Below the pieces are notes generated by a model. It was not told the DNA's origin, searched no databases, and worked only from the letters and a program-made list of their open reading frames with translations. This document shows positions 1 to 7,388 of a DNA stretch of 44,304 bases, one piece after another (position 1 is the stretch's first letter; every line of letters starts with the position of its first letter). Source of the DNA: Bacteroidota bacterium (GTDB lineage: Bacteria; Bacteroidota; Bacteroidia; 2-12-FULL-35-15); the NCBI GenBank assembly GCA_947469885.1, contig CANIQT010000014.1, positions 1 to 44,304 of the forward strand, given 5' to 3'. The position numbers were made by a program, and so were the translations under genes.

Positions 1-663
1 AGCCGTTACACTTTTGGATGCAGTCAGTTTTCTTATTCGCTTTCCCTCCGAATAGGTTGCAAGAGTTAAAGCGAAAAGCATTAACCCTTGCCGGTAGTGC
101 GCATCTTCTTACAGTCGGTCAAGGCGCAAGCCACAGGCGTATGGTATTTTAATTTGATTAAAGAATATGGAATTTTTATTTCTTTATTTTGATAAACAAA
201 AAGAAAAAGTTTTTTCAATTGATTTAAAAAATAAAAAACAAAGCAAAGGTATGGGGCGCACACAAGCCAACCCTGATTGAATCAGTCAAAAGACTACGGC
301 ATAATGAAAAGAAAATTTTTATTTTATTTTTTTGAAATGTATTTTCTTTTCACACTTCGTGACTTATTCCGTTTCCTTTTGTCTGATTCGCTTTCGCCCC
401 ATCCTGATTTGCTTTCTTTTTTCTTTTTTTTTGTGGTTTTTTTTCTTTTTTCTTTTGGTTTAGGTTTGTGTGGGTGGATTTTTTGAGCAGTGGAGTGGGG
501 TATTAGTCGTATTTGTTCCCTATATGTCCCGTAGATGTCCCCTATATGAGTGCACCAAATATGAAAACAAAAGCAAAGCAAAGCGAGAAATTACGGTGAA
601 TTTCGGGGTGTTTTTGTGGTGTTATCGTGGTGTTATCTCGGTGTGTGCGAAAGTTCGGAACAA
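1..663. other. Region without a convincing gene
   Basis: I see no supported coding region here. Open frames exist on both strands but have low-complexity content. Positions about 410-470 are almost pure pyrimidine on the plus strand (long T runs broken by C and G), which creates spurious frames. Position 1-150 has more balanced composition and could be the edge of a gene or repeat lying left of the window, but nothing in it is recognisable. Confidence 0.5.
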
Positions 664-700
664 AAAAAGAGCCCCGTCCAAGATTGGTAGAGCTCTTTTT
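664..700 (-). terminator. Rho-independent terminator for the 716-1519 gene
   Basis: An inverted repeat AAAAAGAGC / GCTCTTTTT surrounds a loop of about 19 nt. On the minus strand the hairpin is followed by a U-run. It lies 15 nt past the stop codon of the minus-strand gene, as expected for its terminator. Confidence 0.7.
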
Positions 701-715
701 AGCAATTGAAAATTT

Positions 716-1519
716 TTAGAATACACTATCAATTCTCATTGCATTGCCTGATGCAAAAAGGTAATAGTTCGCTCCTACTTGCTGATAAAATTCAATTCCA
801 ATACAATTTAAAACGCTTGTGCTTCCGGTCATAGTCGGAGAGCCAGGCAATGTAGTTGTAATTGATATTGCTGATGTGGTTGCAGTTAAATCAGTGTAAT
901 GTGAAAATTGAACATCTGACAACTCATTTAATGTTGGGTCGCTTGCTTCATATTGTCCGGTAGTGCCATTATACACATAATCGGAAACAACTGAAATTGC
1001 ATTCATCAAGCGGAAATGTGTTGCACCTGATGGAGCATTAATTAAATTCATTGGGTCAAATGCAGGAATATCAAATGTTGCGCTATCTCTTCCTACAGTA
1101 TTTGTAAGAGTGAAAGGAGCATTAAATATGCCTGACAAATTTGTGTTTATATCAAAATTCAATCCTGCTAAAAAAGATTGATTTGCAGACACTAAAACAC
1201 TTCTTTGCCCTCTTGGGTTTCCAGTGTCTTCCCTGTTAATTTCCTTCATAATCTTCGTTAAACGACCTGTTAAACGAGGGTCTGAATACTGTTTAATTAC
1301 TTGCGCCAATCCAACACGGATTGATTTTGCACAAGATGCGCTTCCACCAAATTCGCTCATATTTTCGCGCGTTCTGATAAATGCAGGGTCGTTTTTAATT
1401 TGTGCATCCGTAGGACCACCGATTAATCCAGCGAAATCACCCGCAAGTCCTTTAATTTTGAAGTGTCTAACACCTCCCATTGTGCCGGAGTATTTCACCA
1501 GCCCTTTTTGTTTTGCCAT
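716..1519 (-). CDS. Uncharacterised Bacteroidota protein with MAKQKG-type N-terminus
   Basis: A 267-residue protein of unknown function. It has no signal peptide and no membrane segment. The N-terminus is basic and glycine-rich (MAKQKGLVKYSGTMGG), followed by a charged segment with the pattern NDPAFIRTRENMSEFGG (about residues 43-59). The C-terminal half is rich in Thr, Ser and hydrophobics and looks like beta structure (inference). From memory this N-terminal pattern recurs in uncharacterised Bacteroidota proteins; I know no function for it. The gene is divergent from the nuclease-like gene at 1616, starts at a good ATG, and has its own terminator. It may belong with other orphan proteins in the window (11380-12108, 27654-28607, 43970-end), but no homology among them is visible. 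Confidence 0.85.
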   Translation of the reverse strand: MAKQKGLVKYSGTMGGVRHFKIKGLAGDFAGLIGGPTDAQIKNDPAFIRTRENMSEFGGSASCAKSIRVGLAQVIKQYSDPRLTGRLTKIMKEINREDTGNPRGQRSVLVSANQSFLAGLNFDINTNLSGIFNAPFTLTNTVGRDSATFDIPAFDPMNLINAPSGATHFRLMNAISVVSDYVYNGTTGQYEASDPTLNELSDVQFSHYTDLTATTSAISITTTLPGSPTMTGSTSVLNCIGIEFYQQVGANYYLFASGNAMRIDSVF

Positions 1520-1575
1520 TTTTTAGTTTTCTTTAAATGATAATTAATAATAAATTCTACGTGACAAAATTAATG

Positions 1576-1583
1576 TATATTTG
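1576..1583 (+). promoter_or_regulatory. Candidate -7 element (TATATTTG) for the nuclease-like gene
   Basis: TATATTTG matches the Bacteroidota -7 consensus TAnnTTTG and lies 32 nt before the GTG start at 1616. No TTTG is seen at the matching -33 position, so the match is partial. Confidence 0.45.
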
Positions 1584-1615
1584 ACTACTAAAAACCTTTA
1601 AACAAGCTGATAATA

Positions 1616-2107
1616 GTGCAATACAGAGCAAACGCATCCAATATTATTGAAACACACTTGAAAATCTCTCAAGTGCTGGATGGAGATAGTATAAAAGTCA
1701 TTTCACTTTTTAATAAAATTGAAAAAGAAATTCGGCTTTACGGACTTGATGCCCCCGAAACAAAAATTAACAGAAAGCTAAAAGAGGACGAAAAGAAAAC
1801 TCAATTGGCAGGAAATTTTTTAATTCAGTTAGGAATGCAGTCTTTAAAATTCGTTTTAAAGGTGGCTCCACCTGAAACAAATATTACAATAATAACCGAG
1901 AAAGACAATTTCTTTGATTTTTACGGAAGGCAGTTGGCTTATGTGATTTTGCCTGATAACACTTGCCTGAACGAGCTTTTAGTAAAAGAAGGATATGCAA
2001 AAGCTTTTGATGAATATGCTTGTAGTGAGTTAGCCAATTATCAGAAGCTAAATTTCGCTGCAATGCAACAGGGACGGGGCTTATACAAGTTTGCGAAAAA
2101 ATACTAA
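1616..2107 (+). CDS. Staphylococcal nuclease-like (SNase) protein
   Basis: A 163-residue thermonuclease-fold protein, expected to cleave nucleic acid as a Ca2+-dependent phosphodiesterase. The active-site set can be placed: D24 in VLDGDSIKV, then R40, D45 and E48 in IRLYGLDAPE, and R105 in FYGRQLAYV. The C-terminal helical part (NELLVKEGYAKA) is also typical. Length fits a single SNase domain. The frame starts at GTG (1616); no better ATG lies upstream in frame. There is no clear signal peptide, so it may be cytoplasmic or a signal may be missed. It sits between an unknown gene and tRNA-Lys, an arrangement common for accessory DNA. A strong hairpin follows the stop. Confidence 0.88.
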   Translation: MQYRANASNIIETHLKISQVLDGDSIKVISLFNKIEKEIRLYGLDAPETKINRKLKEDEKKTQLAGNFLIQLGMQSLKFVLKVAPPETNITIITEKDNFFDFYGRQLAYVILPDNTCLNELLVKEGYAKAFDEYACSELANYQKLNFAAMQQGRGLYKFAKKY

Positions 2108-2108
2108 A

Positions 2109-2129
2109 ATGTTTACCCTATGTTTACCC
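2109..2129 (+). repeat. Two direct copies of ATGTTTACCC with an 11-bp period
   Basis: ATGTTTACCC at 2109-2118 is repeated at 2120-2129, one base apart. It lies between the nuclease-like gene and its terminator, about 60 nt from the 3' end of tRNA-Lys. An 11-bp period puts both copies on the same face of the helix, as for a protein-binding site. Confidence 0.6.
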
Positions 2130-2138
2130 CGAAAGAAA

Positions 2139-2173
2139 AAATCCGCTGTAAATACTTGATTTACAACGGATTT
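2139..2173. terminator. Hairpin terminator between nuclease-like gene and tRNA-Lys
   Basis: Arms AAATCCG-c-TGTAAAT and ATTTACA-a-CGGATTT form a 14-bp stem with one internal mismatch and a 5-nt loop. Flanking A and T runs suit termination from both sides: the plus-strand nuclease-like gene and the minus-strand tRNA. Confidence 0.85.
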
Positions 2174-2186
2174 GATGGCTGCTTTG

Positions 2187-2259
2187 TGATCCCGCTGGGA
2201 TTCGAACCCAGGACCCCTACATTAAAAGTGTAATGCTCTACCAGCTGAGCTACGGAATC
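2187..2259 (-). tRNA. tRNA-Lys (anticodon TTT)
   Basis: A 73-nt tRNA on the minus strand that folds completely. Acceptor arms GATTCCG / CGGGATC, D arm GCTC / GAGC, anticodon stem TTACA / TGTAG with loop CTTTTAA (anticodon TTT), 5-nt variable loop, and T arm CTGGG-TTCGAAT-CCCAG with discriminator A. CCA is not encoded. A perfect-consensus promoter lies upstream (2306-2336). The 3' end faces the accessory-looking DNA at 1-2186, so this gene is a possible integration site (inference). Confidence 0.97.
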
Positions 2260-2305
2260 TAATCTACACTAATTTTGTAGTCACCTACCCCTTTTTTTGG
2301 GAGCG

Positions 2306-2336
2306 CAAAGGTATAATCAATATTCTATTCTGCAAA
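2306..2336 (-). promoter_or_regulatory. Promoter of tRNA-Lys, full TTTG-N19-TAnnTTTG match
   Basis: Read on the minus strand, TTTG (2336-2333) is followed by a 19-nt spacer and TACCTTTG (2313-2306). This is the full primary sigma consensus known for Bacteroidota. The start would lie near 2300, giving a leader of about 40 nt before the mature tRNA. Confidence 0.8.
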
Positions 2337-2506
2337 GATTTTATTTAAAAAAACGCATTTATTTATTAAACATCCTCTGTGTCCATATTTTATTGATAGT
2401 TCGGAGGATTTAAGCTACAAAAAATAACTACTTATTAACAAAATTTATATGTCGAAGCTATTTAGAAAAATAGTAATATTGCACATCTTTAATTAAAATC
2501 ATAACC

Positions 2507-2949
2507 TTGGAAATAAAACCCGGAATAGGAATATCAGCACTTTTGTTTGGTATGTCAATGGCTGAAGTTGAAATGGAATTGGGCAACCCTCAAGAAATAG
2601 TTAAGTTGGATGATATAAAGGAATTTCAATCCACAGTTTGGCATTATTGGGACAAAGGATTTTCTTTATTCTTTGATGAACAGGATAATAAACGATTTTG
2701 TTGTGTGGAAATCGACAATTCGGACACTACAATATGGGGTAAAAATATATTTAGCTTGAACGAAAACCAGATTATTGAGTTATTTAAAACAAAAGGCATT
2801 TTTCATTATGAAACCGAAATGGAAGAATGGGGCGAAAAAGAGTGAGTTTCGATGAAATAAATTTTGATTTTTATTTCGAAGACAATAAATTAGTTTCCAT
2901 CAACTATGGAAAAGTAGCAGTTAACAAACCAATAATTCTATCTAACTAA
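2507..2949 (+). pseudogene. Small hypothetical protein, frame broken by one base in an A-run
   Basis: The frame begins at TTG (2507; EIKPGIGISALLFGMSM) and stops at TGA 2843-2845 after 112 residues. Adding one A to the run at 2835-2839 lets it continue for 36 codons (RVSFDEINFDFYFEDNKLV...) and stop at TAA 2947-2949, which overlaps the aroK ATG as TAATG. The continuation is protein-like and couples neatly with aroK, so the intact gene probably encodes about 147 residues. The pattern GMSMAEVEMELGNP resembles helix motifs of small SmpA/OmlA-like proteins, but I do not recognise the family. It is annotated as disrupted; a sequence error is equally possible. Confidence 0.75.
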
Positions 2950-3467
2950 TGGCAAAATTTTTTCTTACAGGTTACATGGGCAGTGGCAAATCCACGGCCG
3001 GTAAAAAGCTTTCAGCAAAACTAGGCTATGAATTTATTGATTTGGATAAATTAATAGAAGCAGAGTATCAACAAACAATTCCTGAAATATTTGCTTCAAA
3101 AGGAGAAAAAGAATTCAGGGCAATGGAACATAATGCGCTCAAAAGAGTGATGGAGAGAGAAAATATTGTGGTGGCATGTGGTGGTGGAACTCCTTGTTAC
3201 TACAATAACATGGAGTTAATGAATAATCATGGAAACACTGTTTATTTAAAAATGAGTGCCGATTCTCTTGTTTCTCGTTTATTGAATGCAAAGGATAAAC
3301 GACCTATAATTGCAAATAAAACGGAAAAGGAACTTCGCGAGTTTGTTACCCGTCAGTTGGAGAAACGCGAGGATTTTTATCATCAGGCACAATACGTAGT
3401 CAAAGGAAAGGATTTGAATGTGGATGAGCTTGTTTTGTTTGTAAAAGAAAAAGTGGGTGTAAATTAA
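2949..3467 (+). CDS. aroK: Shikimate kinase
   Basis: A 172-residue cytoplasmic enzyme that phosphorylates shikimate at the 3-hydroxyl with ATP, in chorismate and aromatic amino-acid synthesis. Features: Walker A GYMGSGKST (residues 8-16), shikimate-binding D33 in FIDLDKL, the EFRAME segment with the binding arginine (about 57), the ACGGGTP loop (about 78), and a lid with KDKRPI. Length is normal for AroK. Its ATG overlaps the restored stop of the preceding small gene, which suggests translational coupling. The convergent phosphoribosyltransferase gene ends 2 nt past its stop, with no hairpin between them. Confidence 0.96.
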   Translation: MAKFFLTGYMGSGKSTAGKKLSAKLGYEFIDLDKLIEAEYQQTIPEIFASKGEKEFRAMEHNALKRVMERENIVVACGGGTPCYYNNMELMNNHGNTVYLKMSADSLVSRLLNAKDKRPIIANKTEKELREFVTRQLEKREDFYHQAQYVVKGKDLNVDELVLFVKEKVGVN

Positions 3468-3469
3468 AA

Positions 3470-3973
3470 TTAACTTAAATACACCGTTTCTTTACCTTTT
3501 TCATCAATTTCTACCGAAACATGTTCTTGCAGCGTGGTTGAAAGAGACAATCCAACAAAATCTGCTTTAATTGGATAACGGTTATGCCCCCTATCAACAA
3601 GAACAGCTGTTGTAAGCCTCTTTACAGGGGAGGATAAAAATGGTTTTGCACCAAATATTAATGTTTTCCCCGAATTCAAAACATCATCCACTAGCACGAT
3701 CACCTTATTTTTTAATTCCTTATCGTTCAGAGAAATTTTAATTTCTTTTGATGATGGATTTTTTTTGTCAATAACTATTTCAATTAATTTTGTTTTGATG
3801 GGGGCGATTTTTTGTAACACAGAAGTAATACGTTTAGCAATAAAAAAACCATTTCCACCAATACCGGCTATAATAATTTCCTTTTCATCATAACTATTTT
3901 CGTAAATTTCGTAAGCAATCCGGTTTATTTTTTGCTCTACCTGCTTGCTGGTTAATATTAACGTTTTTGTCAT
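3470..3973 (-). CDS. Phosphoribosyltransferase (PRTase) family protein
   Basis: A 167-residue type I PRTase. The PRPP-binding motif VIVLVDDVLNSGKTL spans about residues 91-105, with the two acidic residues, then the Ser-Gly-Lys-Thr loop. An N-terminal glycine-rich turn (IAGIGGNGFFIAKRI) is also typical. It resembles PyrR/hypoxanthine-type PRTases in Bacteroidota found next to aroK. The base it uses cannot be told from sequence, and a PyrR-like regulatory role is possible. It starts at ATG 3973 and converges on aroK. Confidence 0.88.
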   Translation of the reverse strand: MTKTLILTSKQVEQKINRIAYEIYENSYDEKEIIIAGIGGNGFFIAKRITSVLQKIAPIKTKLIEIVIDKKNPSSKEIKISLNDKELKNKVIVLVDDVLNSGKTLIFGAKPFLSSPVKRLTTAVLVDRGHNRYPIKADFVGLSLSTTLQEHVSVEIDEKGKETVYLS

Positions 3974-4014
3974 TTGTTCATTTATTTAGTTTACAAAGAT
4001 ATGGAAAACAAATT

Positions 4015-4725
4015 TTAGCTTTTTACTTTATGTTGTAATGATTCTTCTGCAGCTTTTTTAATTATCACATTTGCTTCTTCGTCTCCTAAGTATTTTTCAA
4101 TTACGTTATGCCCCACATATATAAGTGGAGTGAGTGCCACAGCTATTATTAATTTGAATGTATATCCTGTAAAGGCCGCATTCAGAAAAACAGATGTTGT
4201 CATTTTGCCAGGAAGCCAGAATGCAATGCCCAAAACAACAAAAGTATCAATCAATTGTGAAATAACTGTAGAGCCAGTGCTTCTTAGCCAAATCATTTTG
4301 CCTCCTGTTTTATCTCTCAGCATCCAAAAAATGAAAACATCTACAAACTGCGAAAACAAAAATGCCACAATACTTCCTGCAATAATCCACAAACTTTGCC
4401 CGAAAACTGCATAAAACTGCTCATCAGTAACAGTGGAGATGCCAACAGCAGCAGGGATTTTGATTGCCAGAAGTAATATGACAAAAGCATAAGCGATTAA
4501 TGAAGCGGTAATTAAAGATAGTTTCCTAACACCTGCCTTTCCGTAATATTCATTTATTAAATCTGTTGTCAAAAAAACAATAGGCCAAGGAATAATGCCG
4601 ATGCTCATCACAAAAGGTCCTATTTGTATCAGTTTGCCACCTATTAATTCCGCTACCACAGCATTAGTAATAAATATGCCCGCCATTATTATATAGACTA
4701 AATTTCTTTTCGAAGTAAAAATCAT
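4015..4725 (-). CDS. yhhQ: Queuosine precursor transporter (YhhQ/VUT family)
   Basis: An inner-membrane protein with about six to seven hydrophobic segments. Family marks include TNAVVAELIGGKLI near the N-terminus, WPIVFLTTDLINEYYGK, SQFVDVFIFWMLR and the STGSTVISQLIDTFVV segment. The family imports queuosine precursors (preQ0/preQ1 or queuine) for tRNA wobble modification. I take ATG 4725 (MIFTSKRNL, 236 residues), which matches how homologues begin as I recall them. A longer frame opens at TTG 4752. The leader carries a 7-bp inverted repeat GTTTTAG / CTAAAAC (4754-4781) but no recognisable preQ1 riboswitch. It is divergent from the HD gene. Confidence 0.92.
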   Translation of the reverse strand: MIFTSKRNLVYIIMAGIFITNAVVAELIGGKLIQIGPFVMSIGIIPWPIVFLTTDLINEYYGKAGVRKLSLITASLIAYAFVILLLAIKIPAAVGISTVTDEQFYAVFGQSLWIIAGSIVAFLFSQFVDVFIFWMLRDKTGGKMIWLRSTGSTVISQLIDTFVVLGIAFWLPGKMTTSVFLNAAFTGYTFKLIIAVALTPLIYVGHNVIEKYLGDEEANVIIKKAAEESLQHKVKS

Positions 4726-4793
4726 AGAAATTAAATTAATTGTTTTTGTCAATGTTTTAGAAATCTCTCAACTCCTAAAACGATTTTTCGGAA

Positions 4794-4801
4794 CAAATTT
4801 A
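4794..4801 (-). promoter_or_regulatory. Candidate -7 element for yhhQ
   Basis: On the minus strand TAAATTTG matches TAnnTTTG, about 70 nt upstream of ATG 4725. No well-spaced TTTG precedes it. It lies back to back with the promoter of the HD-domain gene. Confidence 0.45.
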
Positions 4802-4832
4802 GACAAAATAAAAGCCACAAAACAATAACAAT

Positions 4833-4863
4833 TTTGTCGGATAAGAAATTAATTCTAAATTTG
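4833..4863 (+). promoter_or_regulatory. Promoter of the HD-domain gene, full TTTG-N19-TAnnTTTG match
   Basis: TTTG (4833-4836), a 19-nt spacer, then TAAATTTG (4856-4863): a perfect Bacteroidota promoter. Transcription should begin close to 4868-4872. This rules out the TTG at 4834 as the start codon and points to the ATG at 4870, with little or no 5' leader. Confidence 0.75.
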
Positions 4864-4869
4864 TCATCG

Positions 4870-5460
4870 ATGGAATATCAAAAAGCGGAAAAGTTTATAG
4901 TTGACAAACTAAAAAAGGAACTCCCTAAGAGGTTATTTTACCACAGCATTAATCATGTGGAAGATGTTTTTCAAGCCGCGGTAGTGCTTGCCAAACTTGA
5001 AGGAATCAGTGATGACGATTTTCAACTTTTGAAAATTGCTGTGCTGTTTCACGACTCTGGTTTTATTGTTCACCCAAAAGAACACGAAGCAACAGGGTGT
5101 AAAATCGTACGCGAAAATCTTCCCTTTTTTGGGTATAGCACCCAACAAATTGAAAAAATTTGCGGAATGATTATGGCTACAAAAATTCCACAAGACCCTC
5201 ACAATTTGCTTGAAGAAATTATTTGTGATGCTGATTTGGACTATTTGGGCAGAGATGATTACGATTCAATTAGCAATAATTTATTTAAAGAAATAAATGC
5301 AAACGGAAATCTAGACGAAGAAAGTTGGTTGAAACTACAAATTAGCTTTTTGGAAACCCATCATTATTATACCGCATCTGCTCTTAGAATGAGAAAACAG
5401 AAAAAAGAAGACAAGCTTAAGTCTTTAAAACAAACATTAGCCGGACTTAACGTAAAATAA
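4870..5460 (+). CDS. HD-domain phosphohydrolase
   Basis: A 196-residue cytoplasmic protein of the HD superfamily of metal-dependent phosphohydrolases. Metal ligands expected by the family are visible: H25 and H29 in YHSINHVEDV, H61-D62 in LFHDSGF, and D120/D122 in CDADLDYLG. The substrate is not evident; related Bacteroidota proteins are annotated only as HD domain proteins and sometimes accompany nucleotide cyclases. The start was set by the promoter, which overlaps the longer TTG reading. The TMEM175-like channel gene begins 18 nt after its stop, so the two probably form an operon. Confidence 0.88.
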   Translation: MEYQKAEKFIVDKLKKELPKRLFYHSINHVEDVFQAAVVLAKLEGISDDDFQLLKIAVLFHDSGFIVHPKEHEATGCKIVRENLPFFGYSTQQIEKICGMIMATKIPQDPHNLLEEIICDADLDYLGRDDYDSISNNLFKEINANGNLDEESWLKLQISFLETHHYYTASALRMRKQKKEDKLKSLKQTLAGLNVK

Positions 5461-5478
5461 TACTACACCACTGAATTC

Positions 5479-6153
5479 ATGGAAGAAGCAAAACATGATG
5501 AGTCGAAAGCTCATTTTCAATTAGAACGTCTTACTTGTTTTATTGACGGTGTTTTTGCAATTGCCATTACCCTTTTGGTAATTGAAATTAAGGTACCCGA
5601 ACTGGAAGAATTTACCGACAAAAATTTGCTTCACGACCTTAGTAAAATGATATTCAAATTTATTGGTTTCTTTATTAGTTTTGGTATCATTGGTCATTAC
5701 TGGTCTGTTCACCATCGCATTTTTGGTTATGTAAAAAAATATACCACCACCTTGTTTTGGGTAAATCTTGTTTACCTGCTGTCTGTAGTTCTTTTGCCTT
5801 TTAGCTCAGGGCTTTTGGGAGAATACAGCACACATATGGAAATGAATATTCCTTATACCATTTATGTTATTAATATGGTATTTACAGGTTTCGCTAACTG
5901 TTTACTTTGGATTTATGTTGCAGACCCCAAAAGAGACATGTTAACCCGCAAAATTTCTAAATCAAGAATTAAATTAGGACTTTACAGGAGTATCATAATT
6001 CCAATTGTATTTATTATTTCATTACTTGTTTCGTTTCTAAATCCTACTATTGGGCGTTTTATTCCTCTGTTGATTCCATTTGCCTTGCATTGGGGAATGA
6101 GAGGTTTAGAGAAGGCAGCCAACAAACAGGAAGCGCCAATTGATGAGGCATAA
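5479..6153 (+). CDS. TMEM175-family (DUF1211) potassium channel-like protein
   Basis: A 224-residue integral membrane protein with about six hydrophobic segments. The family signature near the N-terminus is clear: [17 protein letters not shown] (residues 17-33), a variant of the FSDGVFAIA motif that lines the pore in TMEM175. Bacterial members are potassium channels that lack the classical selectivity filter. Here the usual FSDG reads FIDG. It lies 18 nt downstream of the HD-domain gene and probably shares its transcript. Confidence 0.9.
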   Translation: MEEAKHDESKAHFQLERLTCFIDGVFAIAITLLVIEIKVPELEEFTDKNLLHDLSKMIFKFIGFFISFGIIGHYWSVHHRIFGYVKKYTTTLFWVNLVYLLSVVLLPFSSGLLGEYSTHMEMNIPYTIYVINMVFTGFANCLLWIYVADPKRDMLTRKISKSRIKLGLYRSIIIPIVFIISLLVSFLNPTIGRFIPLLIPFALHWGMRGLEKAANKQEAPIDEA

Positions 6154-6197
6154 CTAAAATCCGTTTTCTCTCTCCCTCAAAAGTTTCAACAAAATAT

Positions 6198-6205
6198 TAC
6201 CTTTG
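6198..6205 (+). promoter_or_regulatory. Candidate -7 element abutting the trmD start
   Basis: TACCTTTG ends four bases before the ATG at 6210. Transcription would begin at or next to the start codon, implying a near-leaderless mRNA. No TTTG is present 19 nt upstream. Confidence 0.5.
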
Positions 6206-6209
6206 CGCC

Positions 6210-6884
6210 ATGCGTATAGATATTATTACCGTTTTACCTCAGTTATTAGAAAGCCCCTTTCAACACAGCATTCTGCAACGTGCCATTGATAAAGGTTTGG
6301 TGGAAGTTAATTTGATTAACCTCCGCGATTATTCAACTCACAAACAAAAAAGTGTGGATGATTACGCATTCGGTGGTGGTGCTGGAATGGTTATGACTAT
6401 TGAGCCAATAGCCAATTGTATCAATGCCTTGAAAGGACAGCGAAACTATGATGAGGTGATTTATACGAGCCCTGATGGAGAAGTATTGAATCAGAAAATG
6501 AGTAATCATTTATCTACTTTAACTAATTTAATTATCCTTTGCGGACATTATAAAGGAGTGGACCAACGCGTGCGCGACCATTTTATTACCAAAGAAATTT
6601 CAATAGGCGATTATGTTCTTTCAGGGGGCGAACTGGCAGCTGCTGTTATTTGCGATAGTGTTATTCGGCTTATACCGGGAGCTATTTCGGATGAAACATC
6701 TGCTCTAACCGATTCTTTTCAGGATGGGTTGTTAGCTCCCCCTGTTTACACCAGACCGGCTGAATTCAACGGATGGAAAGTGCCGGATATGCTGCTTTCG
6801 GGGCATAATGCCAATATTGAAAATTGGCGGCACGAACAAAGTATGGAGCGCACAAAGCTGTTGAGACCTGATTTGTTAGAATAA
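6210..6884 (+). CDS. trmD: tRNA (guanine37-N1)-methyltransferase
   Basis: A 224-residue SPOUT-class enzyme that methylates G37 next to the anticodon with S-adenosylmethionine, preventing frameshifting. Motifs in order: [42 protein letters not shown] (knot and SAM site), then the C-terminal tRNA-binding section with [16 protein letters not shown] and [13 protein letters not shown]. Length is normal. It precedes rplS as in most bacteria, but the usual upstream partners rpsP and rimM are missing. Confidence 0.97.
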   Translation: MRIDIITVLPQLLESPFQHSILQRAIDKGLVEVNLINLRDYSTHKQKSVDDYAFGGGAGMVMTIEPIANCINALKGQRNYDEVIYTSPDGEVLNQKMSNHLSTLTNLIILCGHYKGVDQRVRDHFITKEISIGDYVLSGGELAAAVICDSVIRLIPGAISDETSALTDSFQDGLLAPPVYTRPAEFNGWKVPDMLLSGHNANIENWRHEQSMERTKLLRPDLLE

Positions 6885-6923
6885 AAATTTTCCTCATTCT
6901 GTTCCCCATCTTAATAAATAAAC

Positions 6924-6931
6924 TATATTTG
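6924..6931 (+). promoter_or_regulatory. Candidate -7 element for rplS
   Basis: TATATTTG matches TAnnTTTG and lies 47 nt before the rplS ATG. The -33 position is not conserved. It suggests that rplS can be expressed apart from trmD. Confidence 0.5.
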
Positions 6932-6978
6932 CACTCCTTTTTAAAAAAAATAAGTAAAACAGAATAAAAAATAAAGTC

Positions 6979-7329
6979 ATGAGTCTATTATTAAAGTACG
7001 CAGAAGCACAGTTAACTACAAAAGCAAACCATCCGAAATTCAAGGCTGGCGATACAGTTACTGTACATTATAAAATCAAAGAAGGTGATAAAGAAAGAGT
7101 TCAGCAGTATCAAGGTGTTGTTATTCAACGCAAAGGAAGCGGAACTACTGAATCTTTCACAGTTCGTAAAATGAGTAACAACGTGGGAGTGGAAAGAGTA
7201 TTTCCTGTTCATTCTCCTTATATTGATAAAATAGAAGTAAATAAAGTAGGGGTTGTTCGCAGAGCACGATTATTTTATTTGCGTGAACTTACTGGTAAAG
7301 CTGCCCGTATTTCTGAGAAAAAACAATAA
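6979..7329 (+). CDS. rplS: Ribosomal protein L19
   Basis: A 116-residue 50S subunit protein placed at the subunit interface. The typical core is present: [57 protein letters not shown] (quoted in parts), and the basic C-terminus [18 protein letters not shown]. It follows trmD by 94 nt with its own -7 element and is followed by a strong hairpin that ends right before prfC. Confidence 0.97.
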   Translation: MSLLLKYAEAQLTTKANHPKFKAGDTVTVHYKIKEGDKERVQQYQGVVIQRKGSGTTESFTVRKMSNNVGVERVFPVHSPYIDKIEVNKVGVVRRARLFYLRELTGKAARISEKKQ

Positions 7330-7348
7330 TTGAATAAATATATTTATT

Positions 7349-7385
7349 AAAACCCTCTCACATTTTATGTGAAAGGGTTTTTTAT
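7349..7385 (+). terminator. Terminator of rplS, ending 3 nt before prfC
   Basis: A hairpin AAAACCCT-CTCAC / GTGAA-AGGGTTTT with a TTTT-type tail. It is a classical rho-independent terminator, but the tail ends only 3 nt before the prfC ATG at 7389, so no room is left for a promoter after it. Confidence 0.85.
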
Positions 7386-7388
7386 TTT

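Noticed and set aside
81..709. Small genes at the left edge
   Set aside because: The frames are low-complexity, overlap each other on opposite strands and lack recognisable motifs.
1..2186. Prophage or integrative element
   Set aside because: No integrase, structural or replication gene is present; only the tRNA edge and gene content hint at it, so it stays an inference.
4754..4801. preQ1 riboswitch upstream of the queuosine transporter
   Set aside because: The leader has an inverted repeat, but the short preQ1-I core and A-rich tail are missing.
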